From positions 1,426,001 through 1,490,000 of the forward strand of contig JAGTJL010000014.1 of assembly GCA_020746875.1 (NCBI GenBank): a DNA stretch of 64,000 bases, read 5' to 3'. The position numbers were made by a program, and so were the translations under genes. The notes under the pieces are model-generated. The model was not told the origin of the DNA. It saw only the letters and a program-made list of their open reading frames with translations, and did not search any database. The first letter of the stretch is position 1; each line of letters begins with the position of its first letter. Positions 10,973 through 21,685 of the stretch are shown here, in pieces. This DNA is from Rhexocercosporidium sp. MPI-PUGE-AT-0058 (Eukaryota > Ascomycota > Leotiomycetes > Helotiales).

Positions 10973-13158
10973 ATGCCTTCACCGACTCCCAGTTCACATT
11001 CATCTCTTACGATAGATGTCGAGAAGCCCCCAGCCAAAGTATCTCCCACCATCCCCAACCATCGGCCCGCATCACGACATTCTCAAATCTTACAGACGGG
11101 AAACCATGAGACTAAGAAGATGAGAGTTGCAGAAGAGGGTCCATATGAGCATATATTCTTGACGGGTCCTAAGCTTTACATGGCATTGTCTGGTGCCACT
11201 ATTGCCTGCTTCCTGGTGTTGCTAGATGTGTCTATCATCGCTACTGTACGGAAACATCCACGAAGTCCAAGACAGCAAAACAGTCAAACTTTCAATATAA
11301 GGTACTGACTTGGATGTAGGCAATTCCCCAGATCACTTCGGAGTTCCAGTCATTGCTTGATGTCGGATGGTATGGAAGTGCGTATCAGCTCACCAGGTAT
11401 ATCTACTTCCTACTCCTCCAACCCGACCGTTGAGATAGAATTGACACATCACTAGCTCAGCATTCCAACCATTCAGTGGGAAAATATACGCACACTTCAG
11501 TACAAAAGTACGTCACGGGTCCCGCCAAGCACCGTTCCGTTCAAAAAGCACTACCCAGATCCTCTCGGCTAATTCGAACACCTATGCAGTGGTCATTCCT
11601 AACCTTCTTCTTTCTCTTCGAACTCGGCTCCCTGCTCTGTGGCGCAGCTCAAAATTCTGTAATGCTCATCGTGGGCAGAGCAGTAGCCGGCATCGGCTCC
11701 TCTGGTCTCATAAACGGAGGACTAACTATCGTTTCTGCGTGTTTGCCTGTTCACAAACAACCGGCTGCAACTGGGATTCTAATTTCCTTCACACAACTCG
11801 GTATTGCACTCGGTCCGCTTCTAGGAGGGGCGTTTACGGAAGATGTTTCTTGGCGGTGGTGTGAGTGTTTCCCCCAATTCAAATCTGTCTTCATAATGAA
11901 TAAGCTAAAAATGGACCTCTTTGTAGGCTTCTATATCAATCTACCCATCGGTGCGATAGTAGCGGGGTTCATAGTCTTGATCGATATTCCTGAATCAACA
12001 CGCAAGCTTCCTGTCCGCCAAGTCCTCAACACAGCATTCTCATCTCTCGATCTTATCGGCCTCGCAATATTCACACCCTCAGCGATAATGTTCTTCCTAG
12101 CCCTCTCCTGGGGTGGCAATGACTATGCCTGGGGCAGCGCGACCATCATCGGCTTATTCTGCGGCTCGTTCGTCACAATAATCATCTTCCTCCTCTGGGA
12201 ACGTCGAAAAGGCGACTCAGCGATGGTACCCTTCTCCATGCTTCGTACACGGATCATCTGGTCCGTATCAAGCACCATGTTCTTTTTTGCGGGTGTACTC
12301 TTCTGCGCCAATTATTACCTACCGATCTATCTCCAGACCGTCAAGGGCAAGAGCCCGATACAGAGTGGGGTCAATATGCTGCCCATTGTGCTGTTCCAGG
12401 TTATGATGGCTATAGTGTCTGGAGTTTCCGGTACGTTGATTCTTCTTCACATAGCTTAGTCGCAAAGATTGACCTGAGTTAACAACAGTTCAAAAATTCG
12501 GTTTCTACCTCCCATTCGTCTTAGCCGGGACGTCAATAACCGCAATCGGGTACGGCCTCTATTCAACGCTCGACCCTACTTCGTCAATGGGACACTGGGT
12601 TGGATTCGAGATTGTATTCGGAGTCGGAGCTGGTTGTGCAGGCGCAATGGTACGTTCCCTCATCACCTCATCCCCCAATACCTCACAGTAAACTAATTCA
12701 CACAACTCCAGGCATTCATCGCCCTCCAAACCTCTATCCCCGCCGCCCAAATCTCCATCGCTATGGGCATCCTCCTCTTCTTCCAAAACCTCGGCGGCGC
12801 AATCTGGCTCTCTATCGCCCAAATAATCCTCACATCCTCTCTGCGCACCAGCATCCCGCACTACGCTCCAAATGTAGATACCGATGCGGTGATTGCGGCG
12901 GGTGCGAGTTCTGTACGATTGGTAGCGAGTGGGGAGGATTTGAAAGGTGTTTTGCTGGCGTATAGTAGGAGTATTAATAGGGTAATGTATCTTGGTGTTG
13001 GGCTCGCGATTGGGGCGTTGGTTTGTGGGTGGTGGATGGGATGGAGAGATGTTAGGGTTAAGAAGGTGGTCGGGGATGATGTTGCGGAGGAGCGGGTTGA
13101 GGGTCGAAATGTGAGTGGGAGTGGGAGTGAGAAGATAGATGGTGATGTTACTGTTTAG
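10973..13158 (+). CDS. MFS drug/toxin exporter, DHA2 (14-helix) type
   Basis: Exons 10973-11245, 11320-11396, 11456-11507, 11590-11860, 11927-12430, 12489-12649 and 12712-13158 give 594 residues; all phases agree. After a Ser/Pro-rich cytosolic N-terminus comes TM1 (LSGATIACFLVLLDVSIIAT) with the LDxSII pattern of DHA2 proton antiporters. Then come DVGWYGSAYQLTS, FSGKIYAHFSTK, VGRAVAGIGSSGL (the motif C region of exporters is close by, GIALGPLLGG) and SWRWCFYINLPIG, which is diagnostic for this subfamily. More helices follow up to GAIWLSIAQ and a final helix near residue 560. Members export fungal secondary metabolites, toxins and azoles at the plasma membrane. Its place between a pathway-type regulator and the repeat-precursor/UstYa pair suggests it exports the cluster product; that link is inference. 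Confidence 0.9.
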
Positions 13159-14228
13159 AAGTGGTTTGTGGCTGAACATGTGTGCTGTGTCTGGCATTGA
13201 ACGTTGACGTCGTCACGTTGCGAGGCGAAGGCTACTATTTACCGGAAATTTGTATCCTCATCTTATACATCACCTCCTTTTAATCGCACCTCTTTGCGTA
13301 ATGAATGTCTTCATCTGACTCTGTGATGTTCCAATTTTGAGTCCAAGTGTTGAAGTGATGAAGGAGATGTTCATAGAAGCCCAAGTTTGCACGCAGCACA
13401 GTACGCACCGCTTTTCGTTATGCCAATTTGCCCAAACTATATCCAATCATCGATCATTTCATTTTGTATTTTACGGATACTAAATACCGGTGGATGGTTT
13501 GTAACATAAAAGACAATTTCGTTTCTATGAGGCTGAGTCCTGAGTTGCGAATCTCGAAGATTCGCATTCTCGGTTTCCTCACAATTCTGCCGCACACTAA
13601 ATGGATCAGGTTGAGCCAAATCGACACCGCGAAGCTTTGAAGCCCTAACTTATTTATTATTTGTTCTTATGCGGCTACCGAGTCCCCGCTCCATGTATTT
13701 GCATTGAACTCAAGCCTTTGAAATCCACCGTCCACCCCCGGCTGTGATCCGGAAAAAAATCTAAACTCAAGCCTTAAAAACCTCCAAGATCGCGAGCTTA
13801 GAATAGAATCTTATCGTATAAAAACTCAAATGACATTCCCATCCGATTGAACAGAATGAGCTATGATGTGCTTAGTCATATGCTTAGTCATATGCTAGTC
13901 ACTTCTCGGATATTTAGGCTTTTAGGGGGCAAACAAACACGAAGCGAGAGCTGGAGCTGAAGGAGTGTCTCTGGCGAGGTGCGATTGAACGATATAAGTA
14001 AGAATAGTGGGAAAGATATATACCGTCTATGTGAATATCGAGAGTACTACTTGAAGCCTTCTCCATCCATCACTCTGTTAATTTGGTTCTTTCGACAATG
14101 TCAAACTCATCGATACACGCGATCCTCAAAAAGCGGAAGTGGAGACGAAATCAGCCAATAAAACTTTCCATTCTTTGCTCTAGCTGCGGTCTCTCCTCTC
14201 ACATGAAAATTCTGTCACTGCTGGGCCC
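13159..14228. other. Intergenic stretch, no gene seen
   Basis: AT-rich sequence between the exporter and the repeat-precursor gene, which are convergent, so it is mainly two 3' flanks. A short duplicated motif, CTTAGTCATATG, occurs at about 13870-13895. No supported coding frame. Confidence 0.5.
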
Positions 14229-14294
14229 TCAGCTTTCTTCTACTCCCCAGTAGTATCCGCTTAGATGTAAAGCACCGTCACCACGGGCTTTCTT
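14229..14294 (-). pseudogene. Decayed extra repeat downstream of the precursor stop
   Basis: Directly after the TAG stop at 14297-14295 the same frame continues to look like the repeat unit: it starts KKARG and ends in an SGYYW block, then meets TGA at 14231-14229. In DNA, 14231-14268 aligns with the corresponding part of the intact 120-base units, but a large internal part is missing. So a fourth, shortened unit once followed and now lies beyond the stop. Whether any strain reads it cannot be told here. Confidence 0.6.
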
Positions 14295-14640
14295 CTACTT
14301 CCAGTTGTATCCGCTCACATTAATAGCCTCGTCTTGAAAATCCTCATTCCCACCTGCGTTTCTCTCCTTCCATTCGTGCGCGGCCAAATCAACAGACTCC
14401 CCGCGGGCTTTTTTCTCCTTCCAGTTGTATCCGCTCACATTAATAGCCTCGTCTTGAAAATCCTCATTCCCACCTGCGTGTCTCTCCTTCCATTCGTGCG
14501 CGGCCAAATCAACAGCCTCCCCGCGGGCTTTCTTCTCCTTCCAGTTGTATCCGCTCACATTAATAGCCTCGTCTTGAAAATCCTCATTCCCACCTGCGTG
14601 TCTCTCTTTCCATTCGTGTGCGGCCAAATCAACAGCCTCA
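14281..14640 (-). repeat. Three tandem 120-base coding repeats
   Basis: The units are exactly 120 bases each: 14281-14400, 14401-14520 and 14521-14640. By eye, neighbouring units differ at only four or five positions, including A/C at 14297, which makes the stop codon in the unit nearest the 3' end of the gene. Such near-identity points to recent duplication or gene conversion. Each unit encodes 40 residues with the same INVSGYNW block. Confidence 0.95.
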
Positions 14641-14808
14641 CTACGAATAGTCAGTAATTCTCATATGATCAAGACTACCCCAATGATCTCAGGATAAATT
14701 TGGAAAGGATCTGTCAATGATAAGATTGAAAATGACTCACTCCCGTGTATTGAGGGGGGCAGCTGCAATAGCTCCAATGAAAACGGTGAAGAGCAGAGCG
14801 TACTTCAT
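14295..14808 (-). CDS. Secreted repeat protein, candidate RiPP precursor (dikaritin-like)
   Basis: Exons 14808-14741 and 14640-14295 give 137 residues. The intron is flanked by GTGAGT and TAG, phase 2. Residues 1-17 (MKYALLFTVFIGAIAAA) are a clear signal peptide. The rest is three 40-residue repeats. Each has DLAAHEWKER, then GGNEDFQDEA, then INVSGYNW; after the first two, KEKKARGE follows, while the last ends INVSGYNWK. The KK pairs are possible Kex2-type cleavage sites, weaker than the usual KR. Invariant INVSGYNW, with Tyr and Trp, is the best candidate core peptide. A signal peptide plus near-identical repeats with dibasic sites beside a UstYa gene is the known layout of dikaritin precursors (ustiloxin, phomopsin, epichloecyclin). 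Family and arrangement are seen; core and product are inferred. It could instead be a secreted repeat effector or wall protein. NVS is also an N-glycosylation sequon. Confidence 0.7.
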
Positions 14809-14906
14809 TGTGGTTTCAGTGTTGAGATTTGATAGAAGCCCTTTGAGAATTGTTCGATGGCAGGTTAATGAGTGTGGACTACGTGAGTGTACACAGACCT
14901 GAGGAG

Positions 14907-14916
14907 CCTTTATATA
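14907..14916 (-). promoter_or_regulatory. TATA box of the precursor gene
   Basis: TATATAAAGG on the minus strand lies about 100 bases upstream of the ATG at 14808. A consensus TATA box at this distance is typical of strongly inducible fungal genes. Confidence 0.6.
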
Positions 14917-15223
14917 TCTGAGATTCATTGAAGAGCTAGGATGTACACCCCTCAGCTAATTCCATATACTCGATAAATGCTCCCTCACCCAGAAGCTCGA
15001 ACATGTCCCCGATCGTATCTCGCCATCTGCGCCGCGGCGCCATGCACTTGGTCTCCCCTCTGTTATCTTTTGCTTCGTTGATCGGTCTAAGATGGTAGAG
15101 TTAGAACACCATGCTATGAGCGTTTGACACGTATGGAAGTCATTTGAACAGTGTCATCTCGTGTAGATCCAAACTCAAAAGTGTACATTGTTTGCTTTAC
15201 ACGCGTTCTCATTCGAGGAGAGT

Positions 15224-15312
15224 CTATTAGCTAGCTTATCAGCTTCCTCTTAACTATTAGCTAGCTTATCAGCTTCCTCTTAACTATTAGCTGGCTTATC
15301 AGCTTCCTCTTC
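15224..15312. repeat. Three tandem 30-base repeats, each with a GATA site
   Basis: Copies start at 15224, 15254 and 15284 and are nearly identical, with one A-to-G change in the third. Each contains AGCTTATCAGC, so TGATAAGC on the other strand, which fits the HGATAR site of fungal GATA factors such as AreA/Nit2. The CTTATC hexamers lie at 15235, 15265 and 15295, thus at equal 30-base spacing, close to three helical turns. Confidence 0.8.
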
Positions 15313-15687
15313 TGTCTGATGCTGTATGCAAAGGTTCGCGCCTGATTGATACAAAGTTTTGGGATGAGTAATCATCATAGATATCATTATGGACTTCTTT
15401 ATTGGGAAGGAAGATGCGGTATGGATGACTAAAACCCTTACGCTCTCATGAACTGGTTCATGAGTTTCCGATGTAAAGCATCTTGCTACTATTGGTGCCA
15501 ATATAAGCAATTCAGGTTCGTTAGGTTAGTTTTCCACCAACATGTACATGGTTCGGAGAATTTCTCAAGTCCTATATCATCAAGAGCCTGAAAGGCGTCG
15601 CTACGTAGTCCATTAAGTTGCGGGCGGATCCGGTGTCCCGTCCTGCATATGCTCGCAATAAAACCTCCTGCACAGCATCTAGCGCTT

Positions 15688-15712
15688 GATAAGACAATAT
15701 AAAACTCTTATC
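15688..15712. promoter_or_regulatory. Two further GATA sites in inverted orientation
   Basis: GATAAG at 15688-15693 and CTTATC at 15707-15712 face each other 13 bases apart. Together with the tandem copies they make five GATAAG hexamers in about 480 bases of the divergent promoter. Confidence 0.5.
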
Positions 15713-16119
15713 GCAGTGGTGTTGAAGTTATGTATCACTGAGGGGTAGTTGAGGTGTCGTTGAGAGATTTATGCATGTTTACTGCAAGTTACAAGGTATA
15801 TGTAAAGCTTGTTTCAGTCACCAGACTGTCCACCACGAATGAATCCTGGCGCTGAACTCGTATCAACTTCGGTATCTAGAAGTAACTTTCTTCACAGATA
15901 GTGTACGGCACTGCTACTTTAGTGTTTAACGTCACCTTCTAGAGAGGTTACATCTTGATTAGCAAGCATCCTTGAAAAGTGCTTCGCACATGTCAAAGCC
16001 CCCTTCAAACATCTCGACTTGGAGCTGTGGTATAAATTGATCGGAGCAACGGTTTCGAAGGAAAAAGAAATCAGAGATATTGTGCGATTTCTTAGGTTTC
16101 CACTTACCCCCCACGAGCG

Positions 16120-17468
16120 ATGGCCAGCACAGTTTCTTCTTATTCAGTTGTGAAAGACGAAGAGCGTGGTAGCTTTTCCACCCTTCTGGGTGATGTGGAC
16201 CCTGAGAATGATGAAAATGACCAGACTGGGTCCGTCTACGACACGAAATTGCGTGGAAAATTCCCCAAGACATTCAACACAACATGGAAATGTCTGATTG
16301 CAATGCTGATACTGTTGCCTTGGGCTCTTCTTCCTTTGCTATACAAGATAGGACATTATGAGGGAGCCAAAGTGCTTCCTAAATTGCCAACTCATGGTAC
16401 GTCTGCAGAACTCGGCTTTACTTTTACTCAGAGCAACTTTAAGTATGCTAATAATGTTGGGATTAGCTATTACTGCGAAAGCTATCGAGTATGAGTTGAA
16501 AATTCTGGACGACGAGTTCTACACCACAGAGCCTGAGAACTTGAAATACAAAGGCAATCCTAGGCCAGAACTTGATAATGCCTGGAATGAATTGATCCAA
16601 AGTAGGGGAGATCTCAGTGGAAAGAAGAACTTTGCTAATCATGTCTAGATATGCATATGCGAGTTCATCCTGACGAGGCCAAAGCTGCCGGATTTAAATC
16701 TGTCGAGATTGCGGACGGCTCTGGAGACGTGTATGGTTTGCCAGTCGTCTTCCATAACCTTCATTGCCTTGTCAGTTTCCAAATCTACAATTCAGCTTGC
16801 GGATAGCAAATTTACGTTGGCGTAGTATGCAATTCGTCGCGCGATGTTTCCAAACGTCTACATCGACGATCTAGACAGCCGGCCGCCGGGGCCCAACCAA
16901 ATCAATGTGCACGTTGATCACTGTTTTGACATGTAAGCCAACTCTTATATCGCTTGGAACATGACAGCTGACTACGTCACAGCCTTCGGCAAGCCATCAT
17001 GTGCCAAGGCGATATGTCCATGTACTACTTCTACGTAAGTAAACAAAGGGTTGCGTGCATCCTTTACTGTCTCACTGACTATTACTATTCTCTTCTGCAT
17101 GAAGTTCCCAAACCGATTTTTGATATGCGCTAACTTCCTCGATCATCTAGTGGCCCGAAACTCCTGGACGGAGGAAGAAGAAGTTCCCTAGGCACATTGG
17201 CCATAACCCACACGTGTGCATTAACTGGGACAGGCTGCAATCCGTTGCGCACGAGCGCCACTTTTCTTTGTTAGGAAAAAAGAAGATGCTGGTGAACCCC
17301 TTCTATCCGGAAATATCACTGGAGGCTGTGGTCATCCCGCCGAGGAAAAACTATAGTGTCTACGATGGTCTTGATCTGAAAGGTCCCCAACTGTTCGAGG
17401 GCCTCGAAGATTTCCATGAACTGGAGCGCTTGCCAAATGTGGCTGGTGGCAAACAGAACACAGTGTAA
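16120..17468 (+). CDS. UstYa-family (DUF3328) oxidative cyclase-like protein
   Basis: Exons 16120-16396, 16467-16601, 16649-16770, 16826-16932, 16983-17034 and 17151-17468 give 336 residues with all phases consistent. Residues 1-55 are cytosolic-looking, followed by one membrane helix (CLIAMLILLPWALLPLLYK). The two family signature blocks are both intact: FHNLHC, then HVDHCFDILRQAIMCQGD, so two HxxHC motifs. IADGSGDVYGLPVV before the first and HVCINWDRLQ after the second also fit the family. UstYa proteins carry out oxidative cyclisation or chlorination in RiPP pathways (ustiloxin) and in cyclochlorotine; the conserved His/Cys are thought to bind copper. The C-terminal extension past the core is longer than usual. 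It is transcribed divergently from the repeat precursor, 1.3 kb away. No second UstY gene, tyrosinase or methyltransferase was found beside it. Confidence 0.88.
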
Positions 17469-19001
17469 TCTAGCTATAATGATAGCTAGTGCTCCAAATT
17501 CTGCTCATAAAAGAAGACATTCAAAAGGGCATGATGGAATTATCACAAGCACGAGTCGTGTCTGTTGTTTATATCAATACGAGTCAAGGATCTTTGAAGA
17601 GTAGTGAATGGTGTTCATTTGTTCAGCAATTGTGTTGTAATATTCAAAATACCCTTTATGAGAAACTCGGGTCTGCTGCTGGACTAGCCAAAGGCGTGGT
17701 CTTGGTAGCTGAGTAGTGAGAATCAATTGACTACCAAAACAAGGCTGGACTGATCACCAGTCAATTTATTAATCCTTGGTGAAGCAAAGGAAGACTAGGG
17801 ATTGGCGCGATGAATAAATCCTGAAAAGATCCTTGTTAGGGAGGGGGGGGGGTTGAGATTAATGCACAGGGACAGATCGTTTGGATTTCCGACAGCAGTT
17901 GGGAGCGATAAAGATGATTCTTGGACCAGATTGTCTAAATCTGAAAAGTAGGTGTTGACGGAATACTACTTAAGCCATTCAATTTCCTCTAGATATTTCA
18001 CGCATACCCTGACTAGTCTTCTCTGTCTGCCTAGCAAACACGCAGGAACGGGCATGCCATGATGCACAATCTTTCGAGTTCGAAATGGCCATTGATTTCG
18101 GAATTTCTATACTTACTGATTGAAATTGAAGATCTATTCTGGTAGGAAGACCTCGGTAAATTTGCCGGCCTATCAAGAGATTAAGGCATATTCCGAGGCA
18201 TATCAAGCAAGCCCAGGAGGGGATGACGTGCTAAAAGGGCTAAATAGACAACAGAAGAGGATTAAACGCTGCTCAAGATGAATATGTATGGTTGTTCATG
18301 GTGACTCATATGTACTACAACCCTTCACTAGAGCACAGCAGGGATCCAGGTGCATTATTCAATGAAGTGGAAAGGGTAGTACTGCCACAGGTTGCTGCAC
18401 TGGAAGTTGATCTGGGCTATAGGCGAGCAGAATCCCCCCGCAGGTGGATAGACAACATTTCAAGCTCTCTATGCTTACGTCGTCCTTCGTATTGCCTTGG
18501 GTAAACTTCTAAACTGAATATTGTTATGTTGGCCAGTATCGATCCGAGAGTAGCTATGTTCGAGAAGAGCGGCATCCAAGGCCGAAGGGATTGGGAGGAT
18601 CACATGTATCATGTATGGCTTCAACAACTAAGTAAATGAAGAGACTATCATTGGAAGTAGTTATTAGGCGCATTGCCTTGTCAAAGAGTGTGCTGCACCG
18701 TCATCGCCCCAAACCCAATCCACACCCGGCAAACTACGTCGCTAGAAAAAAATATTAATCCTTCCTCATCCTGTCCGAGCTCCCCTGCCTTCGACTTTAG
18801 TTGGGGGTCCACTCAATGGGCGGCCTCGCACTGGCTGATATATGAGTCCTCGTTATCAGGGGTTTGAAAGGGGGTGTCGTTATTGAGACTCAGGTATCCA
18901 CCGTGGAGCGGGCACCGCCATCATCATTATCGGTGATATCGAAGTAGTGGATACTGGTTTGGCTCCACTCATTATTACCATTCATGAGATTTTCAATCGA
19001 C
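17469..19001. other. Non-coding stretch, with G10 run
   Basis: Short open frames only (for example at 18292, 70 codons), none with a recognisable domain. A run of ten G lies at 17843-17852. I looked for further cluster genes, in particular a second UstYa with HxxHC motifs, and found none. Confidence 0.5.
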
Positions 19002-19584
19002 CTAAATAAAATCTCCATCGAAGCCTTCGGCAATCTCGTCTGCGGCATTTTCATCGTGGTAAAGATAATCAGTCCAGAGACTTCTACAGCCGGTTCCCTC
19101 GTTGGCACCCTCCTGGTTATCTTGACGGTTGAACTTGTTCGTGGCTTTCGCGGTACGTGGCTAGATTTTCGATTTGCAACAGGTAATAAATGCTGTGGGC
19201 AAGGAGTCAGACTAACCTGGACAGAACATGGTGCACTTTCTTTCCACCCTTGGTATTGCGATTCTGGTAGAAGCGGCTGAAGCATCCGGACTCGTAAGAG
19301 TCGTGATAAGTTGCTAGAATGGGCTTGCCATCACCAGCGGAGAAGTTTGCAAGCATCTGAACAGTCGGACTGAGCCCAGGACCACCATGAGGGAAATTGG
19401 TAATGAGTGCTTGAGGGGTTTTTGGATCGATGTCTCGAATATCAAGATCGCGCCCATTGTTGTTTGGCTGGAGAGCCCGGAAAGATCCGGCAAGCAATGC
19501 GATGATAGCTCCACCCACTGCAATGCCACAGACAATTGCTTTGGAGGTGGGCTCGATGTCAACGGTGGGGTCTTTGGTATCCAT
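19002..19584 (-). CDS. Orphan protein with one membrane helix, 3' end unresolved
   Basis: The first exon starts at the ATG at 19584 and has good fungal codon choice down to about 19217. Residues 13-36 include a membrane helix (AIVCGIAVGGAIIALLAGSF). The rest reads like a lumenal or extracellular domain, with FPHGGPGLSPTVQMLANF and YHDSYESGCFSRFYQN. A GTTAGT donor at 19216 is likely. Two continuations compete. The splice to an acceptor at about 19160 keeps phase and ends at 18890, but with poor codon choice. A better-biased frame that includes GCRSLWTDYLYHDENAADE ends at 19002 but does not join in phase with that donor. I do not recognise the family. Either an intron is missed or the gene is decaying. 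Confidence 0.45.
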
Positions 19585-21685
19585 TATCAATTTTGAGAAA
19601 GAATTGGTGAACTATATAGCAAGTCCCGGGACGACTTGAAAACTTCGATCATTCGATGATGAGTAACTTATTTCGTCAAAGTATATGGACTAAAACTTGA
19701 GAGAGCGACAATGAACGTAAGGGGCACAGCAATTTGAAGCATTTCGCAAATGTAGCTAACTTCTACGTATTCCTGAGTGAGAGATTTCTGGAGCTATCTT
19801 AAGATTTAGTCAAGGAGAGTCGGGAGATCACAAGAGCGCAGACCTTATCACCTCTCAAGTGACAGCAAAGACGTGGGTTCTCAGGACATGACCATCATTG
19901 GTTTGTAAACTACCAAAATAGAAAAGTCAAGATCGGTTCCCTCTCACTCGAACGGAGGCGTCACAGGGTGTCACGACTGACGCCTAAACCCGTGGTGCAG
20001 AGCTCACAAGCTTTTCCAAGTCAGCAAACATTGAGCTTCTTCTAATTAAGCACAAATTGATGGTCACACACCGAATTTATTACATAATCTTAGTTGAACT
20101 TTAATTGTACCAATTGGAAGTCCTCACCGCGTCACGACCGCTGTGATCGCCATCCGTGGCTCTTATTTCTCTTGTCCATGCAGAAGAACAACCAAGGACT
20201 AAAGAAACATGGCCTTCATTGTGGCCCAAAGGCTTAGCACCTTCACTTTTTGTTAAACCTGAGTCTTACTTCACAAAAGAGTCAACGTACTCCAGTCCCA
20301 GTCGCCAGGAGTCATGTGATCTGCGCGTGCTTCTCGACTTGTTACTTTGAGCAGTGATGTTACCATGCCTTAAAGCTTAATAGCAATTTTGTATGAAATT
20401 TCTGTCTGTCGGGAAATATTTAAAGTATGTTCCCTCCTTGCAATCTACCCCAAGTGGTCTTTAGTTGTGATGACTAAACTCGCAAGTCAAGCAGGTGGTA
20501 ATTAATCTGAACAGAGTCTTGCCTGCTCTTCTCGGGACTTTCCAGTGCAAGAGTGCCACAACCGAGACTAGAGTAAAACCCCCACCCCCATAAGCTTCTC
20601 CAAGGCGGGATCTAAAAGTTCATTTAGCCATTCCGGAACTGGGAATATTCGTGATGGATGTTTAGAGTTTTCCGAGGCATCAGCACTGAAGCTTGTTTCT
20701 ACGTGAGTGAACCGCCTGCACTCTTGAGAACGAGGAGGCTTGCGAATCAAAAATGAGGGTAGTGAACTTCAACATACTTCGTAGTTGATGAAGAGAGGCT
20801 GTTAGACAGACGCCTGGTTCGACGAGAAAGCCGGTCACTAAATTGCGAGATTTTCAGGGCTATGGGGAATGTTTATGATCACTCATCATAATCAAACTGG
20901 ATTCCAAAGCTTGAAACCAAAAAGGATTTGTTCTTGGCCAATCAATATTGACGGTAAGCACCATGAAGATGACTTTGTGCGAGATTCTACGAGATTACCA
21001 ATCTTTCATTCTTCGCTAATTGAAGATTCTTGCGTCAAATAGAATTGCAAGCAGTCGTGTGCAAATGTATCGTAGGCAACACAACAACAAATTTGACGCC
21101 GATCCTTTGGTATGCCCGACAAACAGTCAGAAAGCGTTTATTGCAAGTATGCGGCTTCAACTGCTCCATCACTCTACCTTAGTTCAAAATGCTACAGAAT
21201 TACATTATTACAATATAGCGCCAACTTGATGTTGCATAGCTGGATTAGCAAGAATGAATTGCTGCTGATGTTTTGACGCATTCCCGGCGTCACCGAATTT
21301 TACGGATAGCCACATCGCCAACCTCGAAGCGGTCCATACTCCTTAGCATTACGATGAGCAGCAAGCTTGAGGTTCCTGGCAAAAGTATGTTCGGATATAT
21401 CTCGATACTACTTCATTTGGTAACATACGATGGTGCATGGCGTACCAAAGGTTTACGTGAACTTTACAGAACGGCTGTCATATCCACTCTCACGTGTGAG
21501 CCCTTCGAAGTCGAATGAGTTGAAGATCTGTGCTTTTTGGGGGCTATGCATACGTCTTTGATCGGTTCTCCACCGAGCTAAGCGAAAATGCTGAACAGAA
21601 ATTGCCTAGCACGCCGCCTACATTCTAGCAATTCTAAAGAGAGGCGGCAAACCCCACAACACAGAAGTTTTCAACGCTCCTCCCT
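19585..21685. other. Non-coding AT-rich stretch
   Basis: About 2.1 kb with only short, unrelated open frames on both strands. I see no domain, RNA gene or obvious transposon end. Confidence 0.5.

Larger units (their letters stand above)
14917..16119. promoter_or_regulatory. Shared promoter region of precursor and UstYa genes
   Basis: The two genes are transcribed away from this region, so it must hold both promoters. It contains the triple 30-base repeat at 15224-15312 and further GATAAG sites at 15688 and 15707. No convincing coding frame lies in it. Confidence 0.6.

Noticed and set aside
14334..14657. Plus-strand frame of 107 codons made of repeated LPVVSAHINSLVLKILIPT
   Set aside because: It is the antisense of the repeat precursor; the 120-base period is a multiple of three, so every frame repeats. 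Signal peptide, intron and neighbour evidence all support the minus strand.
15280..15510. Minus-strand frame of 76 codons over the GATA repeat
   Set aside because: No signal or domain; starts in promoter sequence and includes the tandem repeat.
18292..18504. Possible second small cluster gene (70 codons)
   Set aside because: No HxxHC or other motif, no splice extension that lengthens it convincingly.
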